A stretch of 47,633 nt of DNA from Oscillospiraceae bacterium (GTDB lineage: Bacteria; Bacillota; Clostridia; Oscillospirales; Oscillospiraceae), in contig JAILFJ010000176.1 in the NCBI GenBank assembly GCA_024697625.1, positions 1 through 47,633 of the forward strand, given 5' to 3'. Position 1 is the first letter of the stretch. Every line of letters starts with the position of its first letter. Below the pieces are notes generated by a model. It did not search any database. It was not told the DNA's origin and saw only the letters and a program-made list of their open reading frames with translations. The position numbers and the translations under genes were made by a program. This document shows positions 1 to 7,118 of the stretch, one piece after another.

Positions 1-195
1 AACTGCATTATACCAAATTTGAAGTCCCTTTCCTATACCAATGGGCTTCATCTTTTGGGTGAAAGCTCATTTTTTGCTTTTCTTCAGTGTTTACGCACTG
101 TTCGGCCTTCTTCTAACCTTGTCGTGAATAATTCAGGTTTATTTTTATTCCGCACGAGTCTTGATTTTTTGATTTTGTCGTTGGAAAGAGTGATA

Positions 196-1362
196 ATGAC
201 GGTGAAAAAGTTTATTGGTCTTTTTCTTGTTCTGGCCATCATGGCCGTCGGCGGATATTATCTCATCCGCATGGAGCATGCCGAGGATGAAAAAATGCGC
301 AATCTGTACACCGAGGTGGAACCTCTGGAGCGAGAGCGGGAAGCCCTGGAATCGGAGCTTGCCGGTCTGGATACCCAGTATGCTCTCAAGATGCGCGATT
401 ACAGCACGGTTGAGATTCTTTTTACGACGCTCGACTACCAGATCTTCTCAGAGGTTTATCCTATCATGCGCGACCACGGTGTCGTGGGCGTGCTGGGTCT
501 CTCCTATACGGAGTTTCCGAACTTCACCAACCGTCTGAAAGCCGAGGAAGTTGCCCGTCTGTGCTCGGATGGCTGGGGTACCTGTATCATGTATGACACC
601 CCCTGGGGGAATTTTCCGTCCCAGTTTGAGTCGTTCTGCAGAAATCTTGACAGCTATGGGATTCCGGCCCCCACGTCCATCTACTTCCCTGAGACTTCAT
701 CTTCGGCATTCTATGACAGCAGCATGGATGAGATGCTGATCGAGTGCGGTATTACGACAGTCATTCTTCCGGGGCCTGACGGGCGCAGCCAGACTGTCAC
801 AGATGTGACCGGTCCCCTGTGGTTTACTTACAGTATGCCCTGGTATTACACCGGTGCTCCCACGGATCTTGAGCTGCTTGGCCGCACCGACGGAGGCAAC
901 CTCTGCTTCACGATGAAGCTGAATGAGATCTGGGATAAGACCAAGAACAAGAACATCGAGAGTAAGGAAGCTACGTCCTTCCTTGAGATTATGGACAGCT
1001 GGACCAAGGCCGGCTGGGTATATGATGACGATCCGCTGAAGGACTATGAGACCGTCGGTCCGACTCCGTATATGTATGTCGACACCAACGATAAGGATCA
1101 GGTTCACGATGTTCTCCAGGAGATGTATAAGGACGCTCTGACTCCGGCGCAGGAGCTGCTGCTTCCGCGTTTCCGTTCGGTCAACTTCGATGCAGCACGG
1201 TCATACCACCTGAATGCGGCGTCTGACAATGTTACTCTTCAGGCAGAGCTGGAGCAGGAACGCAGCAAGCTCGAATCTGAGATTGCTTCTTTGGAGGCTC
1301 AGATCCGTTCTCTCTATGCCCAGTACAATGTCGCACAGAAAAAGGACCGGGAGGAAAAGTGA
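196..1362 (+). CDS. Membrane-anchored coiled-coil protein with a polysaccharide-deacetylase-like core
   Basis: First gene of the exopolysaccharide-control operon. I chose the ATG preceded by GGAAAGAG; an in-frame extension back to position 19 has no ribosome binding site and is low in protein character. The 388-residue product has one N-terminal membrane segment (about residues 5-23), a coiled coil (about 28-60), a central domain and a second coiled coil at the C terminus (about 345-388). The central part (TTLDYQIFSEVYPIMRDHGV followed by GVLGLS) resembles the start of NodB-type deacetylases, in which an FDDG motif precedes YPIL. The acidic metal-binding pair is absent, so deacetylase activity is doubtful. 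A structural or sensory role in polymer export is inference. The 195 bp upstream show no convincing promoter. Confidence 0.7.
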   Translation: MTVKKFIGLFLVLAIMAVGGYYLIRMEHAEDEKMRNLYTEVEPLEREREALESELAGLDTQYALKMRDYSTVEILFTTLDYQIFSEVYPIMRDHGVVGVLGLSYTEFPNFTNRLKAEEVARLCSDGWGTCIMYDTPWGNFPSQFESFCRNLDSYGIPAPTSIYFPETSSSAFYDSSMDEMLIECGITTVILPGPDGRSQTVTDVTGPLWFTYSMPWYYTGAPTDLELLGRTDGGNLCFTMKLNEIWDKTKNKNIESKEATSFLEIMDSWTKAGWVYDDDPLKDYETVGPTPYMYVDTNDKDQVHDVLQEMYKDALTPAQELLLPRFRSVNFDAARSYHLNAASDNVTLQAELEQERSKLESEIASLEAQIRSLYAQYNVAQKKDREEK

Positions 1363-1368
1363 TTCAAG

Positions 1369-2139
1369 ATGATTAAACGAGAAGACGATGAAGAATATAT
1401 CGACCTCGGTCAGGTTATCCGGGTTCTCTGGAAACACGTTGTACTGATTCTACTGGTCGGCATTCTTTTTGCCGCGCTGCTGTTTTCATATGCCAGGTTC
1501 TTCGTGACTCCGAAGTATGAGGCAAACGCTCTGTTCTATGTCAACAACAGTTCCATTTCTCTCAGCAGCGCTGTGCGTATCAGCACCGGCGAGCTCAGCG
1601 CCGCTTCCGATCTGGTTGAGACCTATCTTGCGATTCTGCAGTCCCGCTCCAATATGGAGCAGGTCCTTGAACAGAGCAAGGTGGATTATACCTATCAGGA
1701 ACTTCGGAAGATGATCGATGCCAAAGCAGTCAACTCCACAGGCCTCTTTGAAGTAATCGTCACTTCTGAGAATCCCGAGGAAGCCCGTGCGATTGCCAAC
1801 ACCATCGCTGCAATTCTCCCGGACAAGATCTCTGACATTGTTGCCAACAGCTCTGTGGAGCTGGTTGACTATGCCGTTACCCCGCATGAGCGCGTATCCC
1901 CCAGTTATATTAAATACGCCGCAGTCGGACTTCTCCTGGGCATGGTTCTCTGCTCCGGTATCGTGGTTCTTATTGACTTTATGGACGATATCATTCACGA
2001 TGAGGATTATCTCCTTCAGAACTATCAGTATCCTGTGCTCGCCACAATTCCCGATCTGACTGCGAAATCCCCGAAGAAGTACGGATACGGCTATTACGGC
2101 TCCAACGGGAAATCCAAAACGAAGGGCGGTGTCGCGTAA
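1369..2139 (+). CDS. cpsC: Wzz/CpsC-type chain-length determinant, tyrosine kinase modulator
   Basis: A 256-residue membrane protein of the Wzz/YveK/CpsC family, which controls polysaccharide chain length and activates the partner cytosolic tyrosine kinase. It has a short acidic N-terminal tail, a first membrane segment (about 26-48), an extracytoplasmic domain and a second membrane segment (about 182-203) followed by a cytosolic tail. The tail ends in a Tyr/Gly-rich stretch (KKYGYGYYGSNGKSK) much like the Tyr cluster of the kinase encoded next. It starts six bases after the preceding stop, and its own stop overlaps the kinase start, so translation is coupled. The Tyr-rich tail is a possible phosphorylation target; that is inference. 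Confidence 0.9.
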   Translation: MIKREDDEEYIDLGQVIRVLWKHVVLILLVGILFAALLFSYARFFVTPKYEANALFYVNNSSISLSSAVRISTGELSAASDLVETYLAILQSRSNMEQVLEQSKVDYTYQELRKMIDAKAVNSTGLFEVIVTSENPEEARAIANTIAAILPDKISDIVANSSVELVDYAVTPHERVSPSYIKYAAVGLLLGMVLCSGIVVLIDFMDDIIHDEDYLLQNYQYPVLATIPDLTAKSPKKYGYGYYGSNGKSKTKGGVA

Positions 2140-3068
2140 TGGCACGGAAAGAAAAAGCACCGGCTAAACCTTCCGCTTCAAAGGTCACCCGTCAGCAGGA
2201 GCTGGAGCGTGGAATGATCTGTGACGGACTCAGCTTTGCGGCTGCGGAAGCCTACAAGCTGCTCCGTACCAATCTGCTCTTCTCTCTCCCCGAGAAAGAG
2301 TGCAGGATTTTCGGCGTGACGAGTTCCACCCGTGGCGAAGGCAAGTCCACTACAGCTATTAATGTTGCTTACACCTTTGCTCAGTCCGGCAAGAAGGTTC
2401 TGCTGATCGACGGGGATATGCGTCTTTCAAGCGTAGCCTCCAAGCTGAATATCCACCTTTCTCCCGGCCTGTCCAATCTGCTCGCCGGTCTGAATTCCGA
2501 GCGCAACTGTCTGCGGCAATCTGAATTCTTCGATAACTGGTATATCCTTCCCGCCGGCGACATCCCTCCGAATCCCTCCGAGCTTCTCGGCTCCGAGCGC
2601 ATGCATGCGCTTCTGGAGCGGTATTCCGATGTCTTTGACTTCATTATTCTGGATCTTCCTCCGGTTAATATTGTCTCGGATGCACTGGTCATTTCCAAGT
2701 GGACCGACGGTCTGATTGCTGTCGTACGACAGAATTATATCGATAAAAAAGGGCTGAGCGCCTGTATGTACCAGGTCGAGAAGCTGAATGCAAAATTCCT
2801 TGGCTTCGTAATGACCGATGCAAACGTCGGAGAAACTTCATATAAGAAATACGGAAAGTACGGCAAGAGCTACGGCTACGGCTATGGCTACGACAGTGCA
2901 TCTTCTTCCACCTCCGGTCATAAGGAGAAGGCTTTTCTGGATGCTGCCGTGGAGAGCTTTGACACATCAGCGCCTTCTCCCACTTCCAATGAGACATCTG
3001 CTAAATCAGGAACCTCATATGAGGATATTTCTGCAGAGATTTCGGACGATTCTTATCTGAATGATTGA
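2139..3068 (+). CDS. cpsD: BY-kinase (CpsD/YwqD-type protein tyrosine kinase)
   Basis: Cytosolic bacterial tyrosine kinase that autophosphorylates a C-terminal Tyr cluster and cycles with the phosphatase encoded next to control capsule or exopolysaccharide assembly. Visible motifs are Walker A (SSTRGEGKSTTA, about residues 67-78), Walker A' (LLIDGDMR, about 88-95) and Walker B (FIILDLPP, about 168-175). The Tyr cluster lies at about 230-250 (KKYGKYGKSYGYGYGYD). It is followed by an unusual Ser/Thr-rich tail of about 55 residues not seen in short CpsD proteins. The start overlaps the stop of cpsC by one base and the end overlaps cpsB by eight. Confidence 0.93.
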   Translation: MARKEKAPAKPSASKVTRQQELERGMICDGLSFAAAEAYKLLRTNLLFSLPEKECRIFGVTSSTRGEGKSTTAINVAYTFAQSGKKVLLIDGDMRLSSVASKLNIHLSPGLSNLLAGLNSERNCLRQSEFFDNWYILPAGDIPPNPSELLGSERMHALLERYSDVFDFIILDLPPVNIVSDALVISKWTDGLIAVVRQNYIDKKGLSACMYQVEKLNAKFLGFVMTDANVGETSYKKYGKYGKSYGYGYGYDSASSSTSGHKEKAFLDAAVESFDTSAPSPTSNETSAKSGTSYEDISAEISDDSYLND

Positions 3069-3762
3069 TTTTCACTGCCACATTCTCCCGGGGATCGACG
3101 ACGGAAGCAGGAATGTGGAGATGAGTCTCGCGATGATTTCCGCCCAGGCCCGTCAGGGGATTGACACCATTGTAGCGACCTCCCATTTTTACGCGACACA
3201 GCGCAGTCCGGAGCGTTTTCTCTTTCGCCGACAGGAAGCTTATGACAAGCTTCTTTCGGTTCTTCCCCCTGACAGCCCTACCATTCTTCTCGGAGCAGAG
3301 GTTCTCTATTTTCCGGGAATCAGTCATATGGAAGCTCTTCCAAAGCTGTGCATCGAAGGCACTGACATTCTTCTGTTGGAGATGCCTTTTGAACCCTGGC
3401 AGGACTACTATATCCGTGAAGTGAGAGAACTTGCCCACAGCAGAGAGTTCACTCTTATGCTGGCTCATATCGAGCGCTACTACTATGATCAGCCGGTTTC
3501 CGTCTGGGATGATTTTCTCGACCTCGGTATTCTGATGCAGTCCAATGCGGAATTCTTTCTCCCGTTCAGGACAAAGCGCAAGGCTTTAAAACTTCTGAAG
3601 GAAGGCAGAATCCATCTTCTCGGTACAGACTGCCATAACACCGAATCCCGTGCTCCGCGAATGGACGAAGCCGTCAACGTGATTCGGAAGCATCTTGGTC
3701 AGACTGTTCTGGACGAGATCGATGACCTCGGATACGATCTTCTCTCGGAGGCAGGGATATGA
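3061..3762 (+). CDS. cpsB: CpsB/YwqE-type tyrosine-protein phosphatase (PHP family)
   Basis: Manganese-dependent PHP-family phosphatase that removes phosphate from the Tyr cluster of the kinase. The N terminus carries the diagnostic metal ligands (IDFHCHILPGIDDG, His5 and His7); further motifs are TSHF (about 41-44), the LAHIERY segment (about 135-141) and the C-terminal LGTDCHN (about 187-193). The 233-residue length is somewhat below the usual 240-260. It overlaps the kinase gene by eight bases and the next gene by four, which fits one coupled kinase-phosphatase unit. Confidence 0.93.
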   Translation: MIDFHCHILPGIDDGSRNVEMSLAMISAQARQGIDTIVATSHFYATQRSPERFLFRRQEAYDKLLSVLPPDSPTILLGAEVLYFPGISHMEALPKLCIEGTDILLLEMPFEPWQDYYIREVRELAHSREFTLMLAHIERYYYDQPVSVWDDFLDLGILMQSNAEFFLPFRTKRKALKLLKEGRIHLLGTDCHNTESRAPRMDEAVNVIRKHLGQTVLDEIDDLGYDLLSEAGI

Positions 3763-4484
3763 GAAGAAACATCGCTTTGGTCCTTGTTCTCGTTTGCGTT
3801 CTGCTTCTGCTTTGCGGCACGGCCTGTTACCTGTATTTTTCGAGACCCGCATCCTCCCTGGTGTTGGACACCGCCGAGAAGGTTGAGAAGAACCTTGATT
3901 TGGAGCGCAATCCGGTAAACTTCCCGGCACTTCAGAAAAAAAATCCGGACATCTATGCTTGGGTCTATATCCCGGGAACAAATGTAAATTTTCCGCTTCT
4001 GCAGAGTAGTACAGAGGACACGGACTACTATCTCTCTCATTCTGTAGACGGTGAAGAAGATTCTCTCGGCTGTCTGATTACGCAGTCCAAATACAACAGC
4101 AACGACTTCAGCGACCCTGTCACGGTGATTTACGGGCGCAAGTCGGCTGCCAGACTGGGGCAGTTGGAAAAATATTTCTTAAGCAGCGATTCCCTCTTGA
4201 AATTTGATGTTGTTTTGGTATATAATAAAAATGGTGTTTTGAGATATCAGGTTATAGGTGCTACAGAATATGAGAATCCTCACATTCTGAATCAGTATCG
4301 ATGCTTTGAGGACGTTTCACAGATTCCTGTTTTCTGGGACAGGCTCCACAGTTACCGCACTCTTCTTCATCAGTTTGATGAGAGTGTATCCGTGACAGAG
4401 GACGACCGGCTTCTGGTTTTTTCCACCGGGCTGAGTTCCAATTCTGATCACAGGTTTTTGGTTGTGGCTAAACTGGTCCGCTGA
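3759..4484 (+). CDS. Class B sortase-like protein lacking both catalytic residues
   Basis: The fold is clearly sortase B: one N-terminal membrane segment (about residues 5-26), then NPDIYAWVYIPGTNVNFPLLQ (about 62-82), TVIYG (122-126) and the C-terminal HRFLVVAKLV (231-240). Active class B sortases have TVIYGH and STC; here the His position is Arg127 (IYGRKS) and the Cys position is Gly224 (FSTGLS). The third active-site residue, Arg232, is kept. The reading frame is intact and sits tightly in the operon, which argues against simple decay. Transpeptidation is therefore not expected; a binding or scaffold role in envelope assembly is inference. No LPxTG or NPQTN substrate is encoded nearby. 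Confidence 0.85.
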   Translation: MRRNIALVLVLVCVLLLLCGTACYLYFSRPASSLVLDTAEKVEKNLDLERNPVNFPALQKKNPDIYAWVYIPGTNVNFPLLQSSTEDTDYYLSHSVDGEEDSLGCLITQSKYNSNDFSDPVTVIYGRKSAARLGQLEKYFLSSDSLLKFDVVLVYNKNGVLRYQVIGATEYENPHILNQYRCFEDVSQIPVFWDRLHSYRTLLHQFDESVSVTEDDRLLVFSTGLSSNSDHRFLVVAKLVR

Positions 4485-4544
4485 GACCGTTTGGCATATA
4501 TTATTCAATCCCAATTGAGGATGAAAGAAAGGAAGGAAACAAGC

Positions 4545-4991
4545 ATGAAGAAAGCGATCTCAATTCTCCTTGCGGTTCTGATCGTCTGCTCTCTCTCCGC
4601 TGTTGCCTTTGCCGGCAGCCAGAGCGAGTTTGACATTCCCGATCCCGGTCCCGGCACTCCGCCTGAAGAGGAAGCTCAGATCGATCCCAATCCCGAGATC
4701 CCCGAAGAGGTCAAGGACCTTGTTGACGAACTGAGCAACAACCCGAAGAGCAACGAGGAAGTTGCTGAGCTCGCCGGTGAGGAAGAAGTCGAAATCACTG
4801 GCTGGTTCGGTGTCACCAAGGGTGTCAAGACCTATACCGAGGAAGAACTTGCAAATCTTGTTTGCGTTCTCTTTATCGCCGAGGGTTCCACTGAGGTTGT
4901 GGTTCTTGAGCCTATCGACGGCAAGGTTACTTTCCCCAGCGCCGGTATTGCAGCCGAGGTTATTCGCGTTGTTGAGTCTCCTGCCGCTTAA
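4545..4991 (+). CDS. Small secreted acidic protein of unknown function
   Basis: A 148-residue protein with a clear signal peptide (MKKAISILLAVLIVCSLSA, cleavage likely after AFA at residue 22). The mature part opens with a Pro/Glu-rich acidic stretch (about 27-60), followed by a small domain of about 75 residues with alternating beta-like segments. I chose this ATG over one 54 bases upstream because GGAAGG lies at the right distance and the signal peptide begins here. No cell-wall sorting signal, lipobox or catalytic motif is seen. Its place between the sortase-like gene and the LCP gene suggests an envelope role; I do not recognise the family. Confidence 0.75.
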   Translation: MKKAISILLAVLIVCSLSAVAFAGSQSEFDIPDPGPGTPPEEEAQIDPNPEIPEEVKDLVDELSNNPKSNEEVAELAGEEEVEITGWFGVTKGVKTYTEEELANLVCVLFIAEGSTEVVVLEPIDGKVTFPSAGIAAEVIRVVESPAA

Positions 4992-6010
4992 TGTCCGGTA
5001 GACGACAACACGGGAAAAAATCGAACGCCTCCGCCCCGGTCATCGTCCTTTTATTGGCGGTGATCGGGGCGGGCTTGTTTGGTTTATATTTCTGGCAGGC
5101 GCATGAGGATCGGCAGAAAACGGAAGCCTATACCGATGAATCTCCGGTAGAGCGGGTTGAGCTCTCTTTTGAGGGTGCCGACTACAGGCTCCGTGACGAC
5201 CTTGACACCTACCTCATTATGGGTACAGATGAGCTGCAGTCCACCATCAACGCCAGTGAGACAAATCTTTATAACAATCTGCAGGCAGATTTTCTGATGC
5301 TGATGATTGTCGATAAAGGCCATCAGAGCTATTCCGCCATACACCTGAACCGTGATACCATGGTGGATATCCCTGAAATCGGAGTTAACGGAGTACGCTA
5401 CGGTACAGTAAACCGCCAGCTCAACCTCGCTTACAGTTTCGGCTCAGGCGGAAAGGACAGTTGTCGAAATGTCGCCGAGACGGTTTCCCGTCTTCTGTAC
5501 GGTGTTCCAATTGAGCATTTCTTTGCTGTCACGATGGACGCCATACCAGTATTGAACGACCTTGTAGGCGGTGTGACAGTCCATATTGACGAGGACCTGA
5601 CGAATGCCGATCCCGCCTTTATTGAGGGAACAGACGTCCGTCTTCAGGGTGATCAGGCACTTCATTTTGTGCGTGCCCGCATGAGTGTTTCCGACGGCTC
5701 AAATGTGAGCAGAATGTCTCGGCAGCGTATCTTTATCTCCGGCCTCTATGAGCAGATGATGCGGAAGCTGAACGAGAGCGACCGTTTCTCTCTCACGCTT
5801 GCAAATACTCTCTCTGAGTATGCAACGTCCGATCTGATAACAGATGAGCTTGCAAAGCTGGCAGATCAGCTGAAGACCTACCGATATGATGGGATTGTCG
5901 AAATGGAAGGGAACGCAATCTATAACGAAGCCACAACACATGAAGAGTTCTATCCGGATGAAAAGGCTCTGCAGCGGCTCGTTATCTCTCGATTTTTCCG
6001 TCAGGTATAG
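4991..6010 (+). CDS. LytR-CpsA-Psr (LCP) family glycopolymer ligase
   Basis: LCP proteins transfer undecaprenyl-linked glycopolymers to peptidoglycan on the outer face of the membrane. The 339-residue product has one N-terminal membrane segment (about 16-35) and the LCP domain with its landmarks: YLIMGTD (about 74-80), LNRDTMVDIP (about 119-128, Arg and Asp retained), LNLAYSFGSGG (about 143-153), VGGVTVHID (about 193-201) and the distal ALHFVRARMSVSDGSNVSRM (about 224-243), whose Arg pair contacts the lipid pyrophosphate. The start overlaps the preceding stop (TAATG). With the kinase and phosphatase upstream it makes a complete polymer control and attachment unit, although no glycosyltransferase or flippase lies in the window. 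Confidence 0.9.
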   Translation: MSGRRQHGKKSNASAPVIVLLLAVIGAGLFGLYFWQAHEDRQKTEAYTDESPVERVELSFEGADYRLRDDLDTYLIMGTDELQSTINASETNLYNNLQADFLMLMIVDKGHQSYSAIHLNRDTMVDIPEIGVNGVRYGTVNRQLNLAYSFGSGGKDSCRNVAETVSRLLYGVPIEHFFAVTMDAIPVLNDLVGGVTVHIDEDLTNADPAFIEGTDVRLQGDQALHFVRARMSVSDGSNVSRMSRQRIFISGLYEQMMRKLNESDRFSLTLANTLSEYATSDLITDELAKLADQLKTYRYDGIVEMEGNAIYNEATTHEEFYPDEKALQRLVISRFFRQV

Positions 6011-6076
6011 AAACCGTCGGTACTTTCATTCACTCCGGTCTGTCAGACAGACAGTTTTTCAATCCCAACTCAGATC

Positions 6077-6106
6077 ATCTCTTCTCTTCGGAGAAGAGAT
6101 TTTTTA
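6077..6106 (+). terminator. Intrinsic terminator of the exopolysaccharide-control operon
   Basis: A perfect 10-bp stem (ATCTCTTCTC with GAGAAGAGAT) closed by a UUCG tetraloop and followed by TTTTTA. It lies 66 bases after the LCP stop and ends the seven-gene operon. Confidence 0.92.
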
Positions 6107-6138
6107 TTTGGTTTCATGTATTCTGTTCATTTTACCGA

Positions 6139-6167
6139 TTGTGTTTTACTTCGGAATAGGGTACAAT
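6139..6167 (+). promoter_or_regulatory. Promoter for the acyltransferase-like/acyl-CoA ligase pair
   Basis: TTGTGT and TACAAT separated by 17 bp, 57 bases before the start of the next gene and just after the upstream terminator. This fits a housekeeping sigma-A promoter for the two-gene unit. Confidence 0.65.
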
Positions 6168-6224
6168 CTCCCCTGTTTTCAGTAACAGTGTATTTTGTAA
6201 AAAAGGAAAGAGAATAAGAAAGAG

Positions 6225-7118
6225 ATGGCACAGGAAAAGAGAAAGAAACACTGGGGTGACCGGCGGGACGGTCGCTGGGTGAGGGATGTACCCGGACTCC
6301 AGACGATCATGGCACATATTCTGCCGAATCGGACCGACTGCGAAGTCTTCATGAAGGACAGCTTTGACATCACTGAGCTGCTTCCGTATCTCGAGGCAAA
6401 AAACGCTTTACACCCTGATTACAAAACCACCGTTTTCCACGCTCTGATCATGTCCGTTGCGCGGATGGTTACAGAGCGCCCGAAGATGAACCGCTTTGTT
6501 CAGGGGCGCCGTATGTATGAGCGCTATGAGATCAGTCTCGGTTTTGTCGCCAAGCGACGTTTCCAGGACAATGCTGAGGAAGCACTGATGTTTTTCGTAC
6601 CGGAGGCGGATGAAACTCTGGACAGCATGAGCTATAAGATCGCCGGAGAAGTGCAGGAGACACGTAAAAGCGAAAGCTCCAACGGAGGGATCGACTCGCT
6701 CATCGACAGCTTTGCAAAGATCCCCAGGCTGCTTCTGATGCTGATTCTCCGTATTGTCCGCTGGCTGGACTTCTGGGGTGTGAATCCGAAAGCACTGACC
6801 GATGGAGACCCGAACTATTCCAGCGTCTTCCTTTCCAATCTCGGCAGTATCCAGGCTCCGGCTGTCTATCACCACCTGAACAATTACGGCACCAACAGCA
6901 TCATGGTCACCATCGGCACCATCCACAAGGAAGAGCGTATCATGCCCGACGGAAGCAAGCAGATCCGCGATGTGGTCGATATCGGCGCCACACTGGACGA
7001 GCGTATCGCCGACGGCTTCTATTTTGCCCGCAGTCTCAAGCTGGTGAAGCATATCTTTGCACACCCTGAGCTGTTGGACCGTCCGCTGAATGAACCGAGC
7101 GGATACGATTTTAAGTAA
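6225..7118 (+). CDS. 2-oxoacid dehydrogenase E2/CAT-fold acyltransferase-like protein, catalytic His replaced
   Basis: A 297-residue protein with the fold of the catalytic domain of E2 acyltransferases and chloramphenicol acetyltransferase, but with no lipoyl or E1/E3-binding domain. The family active-site motif DHRxxDG appears as DERIADG (residues 258-264), with Glu259 in the place of the general-base His. Other CAT-like segments are visible (FHALIMSVARM at about 71-81; VFLSNLGSIQAPAVYHHL at about 201-218). A hydrophobic helix (about 165-184) could touch the membrane. The gene is translationally coupled (TAATG) to an acyl-CoA ligase, so binding or transfer of an acyl group made by the partner is a reasonable guess. 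Conventional CAT chemistry is doubtful. Confidence 0.75.
   Translation: MAQEKRKKHWGDRRDGRWVRDVPGLQTIMAHILPNRTDCEVFMKDSFDITELLPYLEAKNALHPDYKTTVFHALIMSVARMVTERPKMNRFVQGRRMYERYEISLGFVAKRRFQDNAEEALMFFVPEADETLDSMSYKIAGEVQETRKSESSNGGIDSLIDSFAKIPRLLLMLILRIVRWLDFWGVNPKALTDGDPNYSSVFLSNLGSIQAPAVYHHLNNYGTNSIMVTIGTIHKEERIMPDGSKQIRDVVDIGATLDERIADGFYFARSLKLVKHIFAHPELLDRPLNEPSGYDFK

Noticed and set aside
4120..4460. Frameshift or base error hiding the sortase active site
   Set aside because: Both motif regions read in one continuous frame with good flanking similarity, and both changes are simple codon differences; no shifted frame restores His or Cys.
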